Shown: piece by piece, positions 37,414-46,260 of the stretch
How positions within the stretch are numbered: position 1 is the stretch's first letter
Layout of the letters: every line of letters begins with the position of its first letter
DNA from: Pectobacterium aroidearum
GTDB taxonomy: Bacteria > Pseudomonadota > Gammaproteobacteria > Enterobacterales > Enterobacteriaceae
DNA: 64,000 nt
Assembly (NCBI RefSeq): GCF_041228105.1
Contig: NZ_CP166097.1
Coordinates: forward strand, 806,001 to 870,000
Direction of reading: 5' to 3'
Translations under genes and position numbers: made by a program
The notes under the pieces: generated by a model
What the model was told of the DNA's origin: nothing
Database searches by the model: none
What the model saw: the letters and a program-made list of their open reading frames with translations, nothing else

Positions 37414-37433
37414 TCACATATAATCAAATGTGA
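37414..37433. promoter_or_regulatory. Candidate operator in the divergent acid-sugar promoter
   Basis: TCACAT and ATGTGA form a perfect inverted repeat with an 8-bp centre between the Fe-ADH and kinase genes. The flanks repeat ATAATCA-like words, as is common for DeoR-type operators. The DeoR regulator at 39929 is the obvious candidate. Confidence 0.4.
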
Positions 37434-37476
37434 TTCAATATAATCATTATCAGGTAATCTGAATCGGGGATGGAGT

Positions 37477-38805
37477 ATGTCAAACGTGCAGCAATCAGCA
37501 GAACAGGTCTTAGTGGTCGCTGATGACTTTACGGGTGCCAATGATGCGGGCGTCGGTCTGGCGCAGCATGGCGCACGGGTTAGCGTCGTCTTTGACGTTA
37601 ATAAACTGCACGCGGACTTACTGGGTGATGCGGTGGTGATCAACACCGATAGCCGTGCGGCACGTGACGACGTGGCGTCTCAACGTACTGCAGAAGCGGT
37701 TGCAGCCTGGCAGGCAGCAGGCGGACAGGGCTGGATTATCAAGAAGATTGACTCGACGTTGCGTGGAAATCTGGGCGCGGAAATTGCCGCTGCGCTGTCT
37801 GCGGCAGAGGTGCCCGTAGCGCTGATTGCCGCTGCGTCGCCAACGCTGGGACGCGTGACCCGCAAAGGCGAAGTCTGGGTGAATGGGCGTTTGCTTACCG
37901 ATACGGAGTTTGCCAGCGATCCCAAAACGCCGGTGACCTCCGCTTCTATCGCTGCCCGTCTGGCGGAGCAAACCGCGTTACCGGTGGCGGAAATACATCT
38001 TGATGACGTCCGTCAGGCCAATTTAGCTCACCGTTTGCAGCAGTTGGCGAACGAAGGCGTGCGTCTGATTATTCTTGATACGGATGTACAGGACGATCTG
38101 GAGAAGATCGTTGATGCCGCCAGCGCGTTACCGTTTCGTCCTTTGCTGGTCGGTTCGGCAGGCCTGAGCGAAGCGCTGGCGAATGCGCAGGATTTTACGC
38201 GCAAAACGGCGAAGCCGCTGCTGGCTATCGTCGGGTCAATGAGCGATATCGCTCAAAAACAGATTGCGGCCGCCAAACTGCTCAGCAATGTCACGCTGGT
38301 TGAGATCGATATCAACGCGCTCTTTTCACCCCATTCATCCACCGTCATGGCATCCCAGTGTGAGGAGGCGGTGACGGCGCTGCTGAACGGCCACCATTGC
38401 ATTATTCGTACCTGTCACAACGAAAATCAGCGCTTCGAAATCGACGCGCGGTGCCAGCAGCTTGGGCTTAGCCGACAGCAGCTTGGCGAAACGATCAGCC
38501 ACTATCTGGGGGAACTTACGCGCAACCTTGTTCAGGCGCTAGACAGCCTGACAGCGGACGGTACTCATCGGCGCAAGCTGGGAGGACTGTATTTATCCGG
38601 TGGTGACATTGCGATTGCCGTTGCAACCGCACTGGGTGCTACCGGCTTTCAGATTAAGGGGCAAATCGCATCCTGTGTGCCCTGGGGATACCTGCTGAAC
38701 AGCGTTGTCGGCACGACCCCTGTGATGACTAAAGCGGGGGGTTTTGGCAACGAAACTACTTTGCTCGACGTTTTACGTTTTATTGAGGAGAAGGTCAGTG
38801 AGTGA
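37477..38805 (+). CDS. Four-carbon acid sugar kinase (DUF1537 family)
   Basis: 442 residues. N-terminal domain starts [20 protein letters not shown] with the family's DDxTGA motif; the C-terminal nucleotide-binding part has [11 protein letters not shown] and ends with KAGGFG. DUF1537 proteins (OtnK, DtnK) phosphorylate 3-oxo-tetronates, D-threonate or erythronate at O4. A following PdxA2-like gene overlaps it by 8 bp, which favours the D-threonate/erythronate type that yields DHAP. Confidence 0.9.
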   Translation: MSNVQQSAEQVLVVADDFTGANDAGVGLAQHGARVSVVFDVNKLHADLLGDAVVINTDSRAARDDVASQRTAEAVAAWQAAGGQGWIIKKIDSTLRGNLGAEIAAALSAAEVPVALIAAASPTLGRVTRKGEVWVNGRLLTDTEFASDPKTPVTSASIAARLAEQTALPVAEIHLDDVRQANLAHRLQQLANEGVRLIILDTDVQDDLEKIVDAASALPFRPLLVGSAGLSEALANAQDFTRKTAKPLLAIVGSMSDIAQKQIAAAKLLSNVTLVEIDINALFSPHSSTVMASQCEEAVTALLNGHHCIIRTCHNENQRFEIDARCQQLGLSRQQLGETISHYLGELTRNLVQALDSLTADGTHRRKLGGLYLSGGDIAIAVATALGATGFQIKGQIASCVPWGYLLNSVVGTTPVMTKAGGFGNETTLLDVLRFIEEKVSE

Positions 38806-39778
38806 AATTATTGCGGTAACGATGGGTGATCCGGCAGGGATTGGACCGGAAATTATTATCAAGTCGCTGGCCGAGGGCGAGCTTTCCGGCGCGTCTGCCG
38901 TGGTGGTGGGCTGCGTACAGACGATGCAACGTATTCTGGCACTGAATGTCGTGCCAGCCGTAGAGCTGAAAATCATTGATAAACCCGCTGACGCGGTCTT
39001 CGCGCCAGGCGTCATCAACATCATTGATGAGCCGCTGGAAGATCCGCAGGCGCTGAAGCCGGGCGTCGTTCAGGCACAGGCGGGTGATTTGGCTTATCGC
39101 TGCATCAAGAAAGCGACTGCGTTGGCGATGGCCGGTGAGGTCCACGCGATTGCGACGGCACCGCTGAATAAAGAAGCGCTGCACTCGGCGGGGCATATTT
39201 ATCCGGGTCACACCGAGCTGCTGGCGAAGCTGACCAACAGCCGCGACTATGCGATGGTGCTGTATACCGATAAATTGAAGGTGATCCATGTTTCAACGCA
39301 CATCGCGCTGCGTAAATTCCTGGATACGCTGAACCGCGAGCGCGTGGAAACGGTGATCGACATGGCGGATGTCTTCCTCAAGCGCGTCGGTTTTACCCAC
39401 CCACGCATCGCCGTTGCCGGGGTTAACCCGCATGCGGGCGAGAATGGTCTGTTTGGTGACGAAGAGATCAAAATTGTGTCGCCATCGGTTGAAGCCATGA
39501 AGGCCAAAGGCATTGATGTTTATGGCCCGTGCCCGCCGGATACCGTCTATTTGCAGGCGTATGAAGGTCAGTACGACATGGTAGTGGCAATGTATCACGA
39601 TCAGGGACACATTCCGCTCAAGCTGCTGGGCTTCTATGATGGGGTGAACATCACTGCCGGATTGCCGTTTATCCGCACCTCTGCTGACCACGGTACGGCG
39701 TTTGACATTGCCTGGACCGGTAAAGCGAAGTCCGAAAGCATGGCGATCTCTATCCAGCTCGCGATGCAACTGGCCTGA
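38798..39778 (+). CDS. pdxA2: PdxA2-like 4-phospho-threonate/erythronate dehydrogenase
   Basis: 326 residues from a GTG at 38798 with GAGGAGAAGG upstream, overlapping the kinase stop by 8 bp. It has the PdxA start [13 protein letters not shown] and metal-binding histidines in GHTELLAKL and [11 protein letters not shown]. Beside a DUF1537 kinase, the expected reaction is NAD-dependent oxidation and decarboxylation of a tetronate 4-phosphate to DHAP, rather than vitamin B6 synthesis. Known from the D-threonate and D-erythronate pathways. Confidence 0.9.
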   Translation: MSEIIAVTMGDPAGIGPEIIIKSLAEGELSGASAVVVGCVQTMQRILALNVVPAVELKIIDKPADAVFAPGVINIIDEPLEDPQALKPGVVQAQAGDLAYRCIKKATALAMAGEVHAIATAPLNKEALHSAGHIYPGHTELLAKLTNSRDYAMVLYTDKLKVIHVSTHIALRKFLDTLNRERVETVIDMADVFLKRVGFTHPRIAVAGVNPHAGENGLFGDEEIKIVSPSVEAMKAKGIDVYGPCPPDTVYLQAYEGQYDMVVAMYHDQGHIPLKLLGFYDGVNITAGLPFIRTSADHGTAFDIAWTGKAKSESMAISIQLAMQLA

Positions 39779-39928
39779 TTGGCGGTAACTTATCACCGCT
39801 GATGGCATGGGTTTTGTAAGCGAATAAAACGCGATACAGTGCGCATTGCAGGATATCTTCCTTCCCGCGTTCGGGAAGGTTTCTGGTATCCTGCAACCAA
39901 CAATTTAAAACAACTTTATGACAGCAAG

Positions 39929-40744
39929 ATGGGTATCGCCGTGGATCCTACATTAACCGATGCTTTCCGCATGAGCGGGGATAAAGTAAGAGGCCAGAGC
40001 CGTCTTGATCAGATTATGGATTATCTGAAAAGCCATAATCTGGTGACGGTAGATGAGCTGGTGTCTGTGATCGACGCTTCCCCAGCGACGATCCGCCGTG
40101 ATTTGATCAAGCTGGATGAACAGGGCGTGATTAGTCGCAGTCATGGCGGCGTGACGCTCAATCGTTTTATTCCTTCCCAGCCGACCACGAATGAAAAATT
40201 ACAGCGCAGTCTTCAGGAGAAGCAGGCGATAGCTCGCTATGCCGCGACGCTGGTTAAACCGGGTAGCGCGGTAGTGCTGGATGCGGGAACGACCATGCTG
40301 GAGTTGGCGCGTCACCTGACGCATTTGCCGCTGCGCGTGATTACCGCCGATTTACAAATTGCGCTGTTCCTGTCTGAGTTCAAACAAATTGAAGTGACGA
40401 TTATCGGTGGGCGTATTGATGACAGTAGCCAGTCTTGTATTGGTGAACACGGCCGCCGTCTGTTACGCAGCATTTATCCCGATATCGCGTTTATCAGCTG
40501 TAACTCGTGGAGTCTGGATAAAGGGATCACTACGCCAACGGAAGAAAAAGCGGGTGTGAAACAGGATCTCGGCGTGAATGCCAGCCGCCGGATACTGCTG
40601 GCGGACAGCAGTAAATACGGCGCCTATTCGCTGTTCTGCGTGACGCCGCTGTCTGAACTGACCGATATCATCACCGATAGTGCGCTCGCGCCCGAGGTGC
40701 AGGAGCAACTGAAAGGTAAAACGTTCAGTCTGACGCTGGTGTAA
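39929..40744 (+). CDS. DeoR-family transcriptional regulator
   Basis: About 271 residues from ATG 39929. The start is uncertain because neither this ATG nor the one at 39971 has a good Shine-Dalgarno; the frame opens at 39839. The DeoR HTH is [19 protein letters not shown] with [10 protein letters not shown] after it. The sensor domain has [12 protein letters not shown] and the late KYG segment. It follows the kinase/PdxA2 pair and probably represses both divergent acid-sugar operons, with a phosphorylated intermediate as inducer. Confidence 0.85.
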   Translation: MGIAVDPTLTDAFRMSGDKVRGQSRLDQIMDYLKSHNLVTVDELVSVIDASPATIRRDLIKLDEQGVISRSHGGVTLNRFIPSQPTTNEKLQRSLQEKQAIARYAATLVKPGSAVVLDAGTTMLELARHLTHLPLRVITADLQIALFLSEFKQIEVTIIGGRIDDSSQSCIGEHGRRLLRSIYPDIAFISCNSWSLDKGITTPTEEKAGVKQDLGVNASRRILLADSSKYGAYSLFCVTPLSELTDIITDSALAPEVQEQLKGKTFSLTLV

Positions 40745-40770
40745 GCCGGGTTTGTGCCTGACGGATGATG

Positions 40771-41241
40771 TCAGGCCGATTGCCGTCGCCAGTTGAGTTC
40801 AGGTTTATGCACCACGCCGTTGAACGTCATCGGATCCGTGGTTAAAGAAAGACGCGTGTCGTTTTCACTGAACAGCGCGTAGCGCAACTGGCTGGAGCCA
40901 ACCCAGTTCGGAATGAGGCAATAGTCCAGATAGTGGGTGACGGTCTGCTCAGCGTCATTGGTTTCATAACGACCGGCGTAGGCGAAGTAGGTGGCGGCGG
41001 CCTGCATCAGCTGCTGCTCTGAACCACCCGTCATAATGCCGGCATCGTAGGGCTCTCTGTCGCTGCCCATGATTTGCACCGTCATCCAGTTATCATCGGT
41101 ATACTGGATATAGCCTGTCGCTCCTTCTCCCATCATATAAACCACGTTGCCGTCACCCAGCACATCAATGAAGGATTCCAGAAACCATAGCCCGCGCAGT
41201 TTCTGGCGTAACAAGCCGTTGTTGAACGATTGCGATGTCAT
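40771..41241 (-). CDS. Lipocalin-like domain protein
   Basis: 156 residues resembling Lipocalin_5 (PF13924): LRGLWFLESF at the start, GYIQYTDDNWMTVQIM in the middle strands and a final LNWRR. No signal peptide is visible. Proteins of this type are found near biosynthetic or catabolic genes; no biochemical role is known to me. Its 3' end meets the DeoR gene through a GCCTGAC/GTCAGGC hairpin (40756-40776). Confidence 0.75.
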   Translation of the reverse strand: MTSQSFNNGLLRQKLRGLWFLESFIDVLGDGNVVYMMGEGATGYIQYTDDNWMTVQIMGSDREPYDAGIMTGGSEQQLMQAAATYFAYAGRYETNDAEQTVTHYLDYCLIPNWVGSSQLRYALFSENDTRLSLTTDPMTFNGVVHKPELNWRRQSA

Positions 41242-41346
41242 AGATCCCCCTTGGAAATAGCGTACGGATTAAGTGTAGTGAATCTTTTCCAGAGGGCAGG
41301 GCAGAGCGGTTTCCTGCCAGCGGCGTGGCACTGGCAGGAATGCGGT

Positions 41347-42225
41347 TTACTTCATGCTGGCGGCGAGGGTATCGACGTTGTGCTTAAACGCGGCCGTATA
41401 GGTTGCGGCGGGGCCGGAGGCGTCGGTCAGGGCTTCCGGGTACAGTTCACCGCCGGGCTGTGCGCCGCTGGCATTGGCAATTTGCTTCACCAGACGTCCA
41501 TCGGTCTGGTTTTCAATGAAGTAGCTTTTCACTTTCTCTTGTTTAATTTGCTTAATCAGCGAGGCCACTTTTTTGCTGCTGGCTTCTGATTCGGTAGAGT
41601 AGCCCACTGGAGACAGGAATTTCACGCCGTACGCCTGGCTGAAGTAACCGAACGCGTCATGGCTGGTCAACACCTTGCGCTGTTCTGACGGAATGGCGGC
41701 AAAGGTTTTCTTCGCATAGCTGTCCAGCTCCTGTAGCTGTTTGATGTAGGCTTCACCCTGCTGGCGATAGTAGTCGGCATTCGCGGGATCGGCTTTCACC
41801 AGCGCGTTGACGATGTTGTGCGCGTAGACCACGCCGTTGCTCATGCTGTTCCAGGCATGGGGATCGGTTTCTGTTTTGCCATCTTCCACCATGGTGCGGG
41901 TTTCAATCCCGTTTGAGGCGGTAATCACGTCGCCATGATAGCCGGATGCGGTGACCAGCCGGTCAATCCACCCTTCCAGCCCCAGCCCGTTAACGAAAAC
42001 CAGATCGGCGTGAGCCAGCGTTTTGCTGTCTTTTGGCGACGGTTCAAACTCATGCGGATCGCCATTGGGTTTCACCAGATCGGTAACGGTTACGCGATCG
42101 CCGCCGATGTGGCTGACCATATCGCCAAGTACAGAAAAACTGGCAACTACATCAAGATTCTTTGCCATCGCCAGTGGGCTAAGCAGCAGGCCGGATAACG
42201 CGATAGCTAACAGTGAACGTTTCAT
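41347..42225 (-). CDS. Zinc ABC transporter substrate-binding protein (cluster A-I)
   Basis: 292 residues from ATG 42225 with AGGGAAAA upstream and a Sec signal (cleavage after LAMA). Metal ligands are visible as His58 (GDPHEFEPS), His123 (DPHAWNS) and His189 (SHDAFGYF). There is no long His-rich loop like that of ZnuA, so metal choice could not be read from this protein alone. The Zur box ahead of the operon argues for zinc. Last gene, 40 bp after the permease. Confidence 0.9.
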   Translation of the reverse strand: MKRSLLAIALSGLLLSPLAMAKNLDVVASFSVLGDMVSHIGGDRVTVTDLVKPNGDPHEFEPSPKDSKTLAHADLVFVNGLGLEGWIDRLVTASGYHGDVITASNGIETRTMVEDGKTETDPHAWNSMSNGVVYAHNIVNALVKADPANADYYRQQGEAYIKQLQELDSYAKKTFAAIPSEQRKVLTSHDAFGYFSQAYGVKFLSPVGYSTESEASSKKVASLIKQIKQEKVKSYFIENQTDGRLVKQIANASGAQPGGELYPEALTDASGPAATYTAAFKHNVDTLAASMK

Positions 42226-42265
42226 TTTTCCCTCACAGAAAGTTGCAGATAACGAAATTGAGCGG

Positions 42266-43120
42266 TCAACGACGCTGGCGTAACAGCCCACCGTTGTGAC
42301 CCACACAGACCGAGAAACAGAAAAACAGCGTAATCGTCAGGATGATGGCTGGCCCGGCAGGCAGCTCGGCATAGTAAGACCACAGCAGACCAATCAGGCT
42401 GGCGGCCATTCCTTGTAGCACTGCAATGCCGAGCATGACGGGCAGGCGCTGCGTCCAGAACCGTGCGCTGGCGGCTGGCAGCATCATCATGCCGACCGTC
42501 ATCAGCGTGCCTAACAGCTGGAATCCGGCGACCAGATTCAGCACCACCAGCGACAGAAACAGCCCGTGGATCAACGCCCGATAGCGTCCTGAACTCATGC
42601 GCAGGAAGGTCACGTCAAACGATTCAATCACCAGCGCCCGATAGATCACCGCCAGTACCAGCAGGGAGGTGGATCCGATCAGCGCAATGTCGATCAGCGC
42701 GGCGCGATCCACCGCGAGAATCGATCCGAACAGTACGTGCAGCAGATCGACGCTGGAGCCGCGCAGTGACACCAGCGTGACCCCGAGCGCCAGCGAACCG
42801 AGGTAAAACCCGGCGAAACTGGCGTCCTCTTTTAATTCCGTATGGCGGGTGACGAAGCCGGAGAGCATGGCGACGGACAACCCGGCAATAAAGCCGCCGA
42901 TTCCCATCGCCAGCAGCGACATCCCAGAGATGAGATAGCCGATGGCGACGCCGGGTAAGACTGCGTGCGACAGGGCATCGCCAATCAGGCTCATGCGCCG
43001 TAGCAGCAGGAAACAGCCCAGCGGCGCGGCGCTCAGCGTGATGACCAGACAGCCGACCAACGCCCGACGCATAAAACCGAACTCGGCAAAAGGAGAAACA
43101 ATAAGGTGAAATAACATCAT
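42266..43120 (-). CDS. Zinc ABC transporter permease
   Basis: 284 residues with eight or so membrane segments, ABC-3 family (ZnuB/PsaC type): LLRRMSLIGDALSHAVLPGVAIGY is the standard coupling region. It overlaps the ATPase gene by four bases (ATGA), indicating translational coupling. It forms the membrane channel of the Zur-controlled importer. Confidence 0.92.
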   Translation of the reverse strand: MMLFHLIVSPFAEFGFMRRALVGCLVITLSAAPLGCFLLLRRMSLIGDALSHAVLPGVAIGYLISGMSLLAMGIGGFIAGLSVAMLSGFVTRHTELKEDASFAGFYLGSLALGVTLVSLRGSSVDLLHVLFGSILAVDRAALIDIALIGSTSLLVLAVIYRALVIESFDVTFLRMSSGRYRALIHGLFLSLVVLNLVAGFQLLGTLMTVGMMMLPAASARFWTQRLPVMLGIAVLQGMAASLIGLLWSYYAELPAGPAIILTITLFFCFSVCVGHNGGLLRQRR

Positions 43121-43827
43121 GACGTAATGATCCTGAGCGTTGGCGTATCGCTGTCGGCCTTGCGCAGGCTGTGTAATATGGGCTGAGCATCCCCCCAGCG
43201 ATGGCCGTCCGAGGTGAGCTGCAGGATGTTCGGGAAGTGCTGACCGACCAGTTCCAGATCGTGCAAAACGGCCAGAATGGTTCGGCCTTCGGCGTGAAGC
43301 TGCTCGATCGTTTGTAGAAGCGCTTGCGTGGTTTGGCTATCCACGCCAGTAAAAGGCTCATCCAACAGAATAATGGGAGCCTGTGTCAGCAGTAGCCGCG
43401 CGAAAAGCACGCGCTGTAGCTGCCCACCGGACAGGACGCCAATATGTCGGTCAGCGAAGTCCGCCATAGAGACGGCGTCGAGCGCATCGGTCGCTTTTCG
43501 GTGCCAGTTGGCGTTGATACTTCGCAGCAAGCCGCGATGGGGTAGTGACCCCATGAGAACCAGATCGCGTACGCTGATAGGAAACTGTCGATCGAATTCG
43601 GAGAGCTGCGGCAAATAGCCGATAGCATTGTTTTTGCTGCTATCACTGAGGCGGAATGAGCCGGAAAGCGGTGGCAGCAGGCCAGCCAGCGTTTTCAGCA
43701 GCGTCGATTTTCCGCAGCCGTTTGCGCCGATAATCGCTGTCAGCGATCCCTGATGGAAACATCCGCTGATTGTCGCGAGAGGCGGCTGACTACGATAGCC
43801 AAAGGCCAGTTCCTGTAGGGCAATCAT
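43117..43827 (-). CDS. Zinc ABC transporter ATPase
   Basis: 236 residues from ATG 43827; the open frame reaches 44085, but the extra part is not ABC-like. Walker A is GANGCGKST, the signature is LSGGQLQRV, Walker B is IILLDEPF and the H-loop is VLHDLEL. The start codon overlaps the stop of a 36-residue ORF (ATGA), which suggests coupled translation from that ORF. Confidence 0.92.
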   Translation of the reverse strand: MIALQELAFGYRSQPPLATISGCFHQGSLTAIIGANGCGKSTLLKTLAGLLPPLSGSFRLSDSSKNNAIGYLPQLSEFDRQFPISVRDLVLMGSLPHRGLLRSINANWHRKATDALDAVSMADFADRHIGVLSGGQLQRVLFARLLLTQAPIILLDEPFTGVDSQTTQALLQTIEQLHAEGRTILAVLHDLELVGQHFPNILQLTSDGHRWGDAQPILHSLRKADSDTPTLRIITS

Positions 43828-43934
43828 GGCAACACCACCGCCCACCCCACCAATAGCCACAACAGCACCAACAGCAGAGAAACCAGTAACACGCGCTTCA
43901 GCGCAGAGAGGGAGTAAAAACTTGTCATTATCAT
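43824..43934 (-). CDS. Candidate 36-residue membrane peptide leading the zinc operon
   Basis: A short ORF from ATG 43934 to TGA 43824 sits between the Zur box and the ATPase gene. The peptide begins MIMTSFYSLSALKR and continues as one strongly hydrophobic helix (LLVSLLLVLLWLLVGWAVV), a plausible single membrane span with a basic cytosolic side. Its stop overlaps the ATPase start. A second in-frame ATG lies at 43928. No good Shine-Dalgarno is visible, so the leader may be very short. It could be a small regulatory subunit, or an open frame that merely couples translation. Confidence 0.5.
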   Translation of the reverse strand: MIMTSFYSLSALKRVLLVSLLLVLLWLLVGWAVVLP

Positions 43935-43950
43935 CGGTAAAAGTCTGATT

Positions 43951-43965
43951 TGTTATATTATAACA
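43951..43965. promoter_or_regulatory. Zur box overlapping the -10 element
   Basis: TGTTATA-T-TATAACA is a perfect 7-1-7 palindrome, the core of the enterobacterial Zur consensus. On the minus strand it contains TATAAT (43962-43957), a consensus -10 for the zinc ABC operon. Zn-loaded Zur would therefore block the promoter. The spacing leaves a leader of only some 15 bases before the small ORF. Confidence 0.85.
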
Positions 43966-44152
43966 TATCATTTTTTGGCGATGACGGTAGGGGTAATAGG
44001 TAAAAAAGTATGTAAGTCGATTAAGGGGGGATTTGGTGTGATTGCTGACAGGTATGGGGGATTTCGTGCGCCACACAGCTGACAAAACCCAGCCAACTCA
44101 TATCGCGATGGCGCTTCTTTTCGCGGCGTAAAAAATTATGCTGAGGAGATAG

Positions 44153-44335
44153 CAGGCTTAGGATGAGCCGCATGGACGCGGCGAAAGCTTGCGCCACGTA
44201 GGGAACGTGTCGCAAGCGGTCCTCTAAGCCTGATATCGACGAAGGCACCGCTTTAGCGGCATAATTCCGCCAAAAGCCGGGGTTCATAGGGGGCTGGCGT
44301 AGCCCCCTATGTCGGGCGCGTGCTACGACGTAGCA
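44153..44335. ncRNA. Dense multi-hairpin element (structured RNA or interspersed repeat)
   Basis: Several exact stems pack into 183 bp. The outer stem CAGGCTTA (44153) with TAAGCCTG (44225-44232) encloses GCCGC/GCGGC (44167-44182) and a nested stem GCTTGCG-CACGT/ACGTG-CGCAAGC (44187-44217), forming a three-way junction. These are followed by CCGCT/AGCGG (44248-44259), an 11-bp stem (44285-44295 with 44301-44311) and TGCTAC/GTAGCA (44321-44335). No convincing gene lies here. I cannot tell a ncRNA from a non-coding repeat family; strand is unknown. Confidence 0.5.
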
Positions 44336-44418
44336 TGAAAAGGACAATGTTCGAAGCGCACGAAACGCTCTCTGCATCTGCATAACCAATGTGACTAAAA
44401 GCCAATTCCATGAATACA

Positions 44419-46242
44419 TCACACTGTGACGAAATTCCCCTGCATATCAACCACAAAGCGAGTTGCAGGCTCATCGTTGATATATCCCGCGAGGATTTTT
44501 AGCATCAGGCCGAAGCGATATTGCAGGCTGTCCGGCGGCAGCGTGGCCGTCGGCGTGTAGACCGCGAGCAGGGCGCGGTACTGCTTCACCCGCGCAGCCG
44601 GAATATCCTGCCAGGCGAGATCGCTGCCGTTGCGCAGGCAATACCAGTCGGTCACCAGCGTGAGCAGCGAAATATCTTGTAACCCCTCCGTGCCTGCGAC
44701 CGCATTCGGCTTACGCGCGCTGGCATCAGGCAGCGCTTTGGCGTTAAGCGGTTCTTTTTGCTGCGCAATCCACAGCAGATCGGCGCAGTTCAGCGTGTTG
44801 ATGAGAGGCGATAAATCTTCCGGCCAGTCTTTCACCAGAAAGCGTTGGCGTACCAGTAGCGCCAGATGATGATGCAGGAAATCGTAATAATCGCGGCTTT
44901 TCAGAATGTCGCCCAGCGGCTCACCGGTGCGCTCCAGCTCTTTCTGATAAAACGGGAACAGATGGTTGAACTGCGGCACGTTGCGCAGAACCAGCGTGTC
45001 GATATCGACGCGATCGCTATGCAGCGTCGCCAGTTTCATCGCGGGCGGGTAGGCGGCCAGCGACGGCACCGCGACATTCACCAGCGTTCCTTGTGAACCG
45101 CGATAAACGCCGGTGTCGTTGACGTGCAGGTGGCCGCTGAAGTGCAGGCGGATTCCGGCCGCCAGCGCCTGTTCGGCGACGTCCGGCCGCGGCGTGCGTT
45201 TAATGAAACTGTTGCTGCCAAACAGCTGTTTTTCGTCCTCCACCGTGCCGTCGAGGAAATCGACCAGCGGATAGTGTGAGAATACCAGCAGCTTCTTATT
45301 CTGCGCTTTCGCCCGCTGTACCACCGATTTCACCCACGGCAGCATGAACGGCTTCTCGGTCAGCAAGGCATTCCAGCCGGTATTACTGCTGGTGGAATAG
45401 CCTTCAATCCCTTCACGTTTCTCCGGGCCGTCTTTGACCTGATACACGTTGGCATCAATGGAAAGCAGCCACAGTCCCGGTTCCGGTTCTACCAGATAGG
45501 ACGCGTCGACAATGTTCCACTGTTTGCTGCCGTCCGGTGAGCGGGCAAGATACTGGCGTTTACTGAGTTCGTCGCTGTCGCCAAACGGTGTTTCCCAGTG
45601 CAGGAAGTCGTCGCGCTTAAAGAAACCAAACGGCTTCATCAGCGGCAGGCCGCGTTCATAGCCGAGTGCCTGCATTTTAGCGGTGACAATCAGCGACTGC
45701 GCATCGCCAAGCTTAACGCCGGGCTTGCTGCTCAGCATCGTGCTGCTGCCGTCGGCGTTGAGCATCCTTTGCCACGAATCATCGCCCTGTGGCCGATTGA
45801 CATCATGGTTGCCCGGCGTGGCGAAGAAGCGCATGCCGTGGCGCTGTTCATACTGCGTCAGGATGGCGGCAATGCCTTCAACGGTAGGCTGCTGGCCGTC
45901 ATCTGAATAATCGCCGGACAGCACCACGTATTTCACCTGCTGTTTTGCTAGTTCGTCCAGCGCGGCCAGCAGTGCAAAGTAGGGTTCATTGAAGATGCGG
46001 GTCGAATTCACCGAATCTTTCAGGGTGCGAATGGTTAGCTTCTTTCCGGTCTGTGCATCGGGCAGGCCGTCAAAATCGTAGTTGCCGTAGATATTATGGA
46101 CGTGGACATCCGAAATAATGGCAATGCGCAGCGGACTGGCAGGCGCTGAGGATTCGGCGTTGGTGTGAAAAAAACCGCCAGCCAGCGTAATGGCGCTGCC
46201 TGCGCCGAGCTTGACGAAAGTTCTGCGAGTAAGTGATGTCAT
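44419..46242 (-). CDS. Tat-exported metallophosphoesterase
   Basis: 607 residues from ATG 46242 with GGAG upstream. The N-terminus has a twin-arginine signal (TRRTFVKLG, then a hydrophobic stretch). Calcineurin-type metal motifs occur in order: ISDVHVH, LSGDYSDD, TPGNHDVN, FSHYPLV and FSGHLHVND. A C-terminal helical region of about 200 residues has no obvious domain. It should remove phosphate from a periplasmic compound with a bimetal centre. Last gene of the leftward glycan operon, 18 bp after the kinase, so its substrate may be a phosphorylated glycan part. Confidence 0.85.
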   Translation of the reverse strand: MTSLTRRTFVKLGAGSAITLAGGFFHTNAESSAPASPLRIAIISDVHVHNIYGNYDFDGLPDAQTGKKLTIRTLKDSVNSTRIFNEPYFALLAALDELAKQQVKYVVLSGDYSDDGQQPTVEGIAAILTQYEQRHGMRFFATPGNHDVNRPQGDDSWQRMLNADGSSTMLSSKPGVKLGDAQSLIVTAKMQALGYERGLPLMKPFGFFKRDDFLHWETPFGDSDELSKRQYLARSPDGSKQWNIVDASYLVEPEPGLWLLSIDANVYQVKDGPEKREGIEGYSTSSNTGWNALLTEKPFMLPWVKSVVQRAKAQNKKLLVFSHYPLVDFLDGTVEDEKQLFGSNSFIKRTPRPDVAEQALAAGIRLHFSGHLHVNDTGVYRGSQGTLVNVAVPSLAAYPPAMKLATLHSDRVDIDTLVLRNVPQFNHLFPFYQKELERTGEPLGDILKSRDYYDFLHHHLALLVRQRFLVKDWPEDLSPLINTLNCADLLWIAQQKEPLNAKALPDASARKPNAVAGTEGLQDISLLTLVTDWYCLRNGSDLAWQDIPAARVKQYRALLAVYTPTATLPPDSLQYRFGLMLKILAGYINDEPATRFVVDMQGNFVTV

Positions 46243-46260
46243 TGATGTCTCCGGCATTAT

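Noticed and set aside
43828..44085. N-terminal extension of the zinc ABC ATPase
   Set aside because: The extra 86 residues are not ABC-like and cross the Zur box and promoter; the ATG at 43827 is the sensible start.
44021..44422. Minus-strand 133-codon ORF between the zinc operon and the phosphoesterase gene
   Set aside because: It runs through the multi-hairpin element and has no protein-like pattern; the hairpins explain the sequence better.
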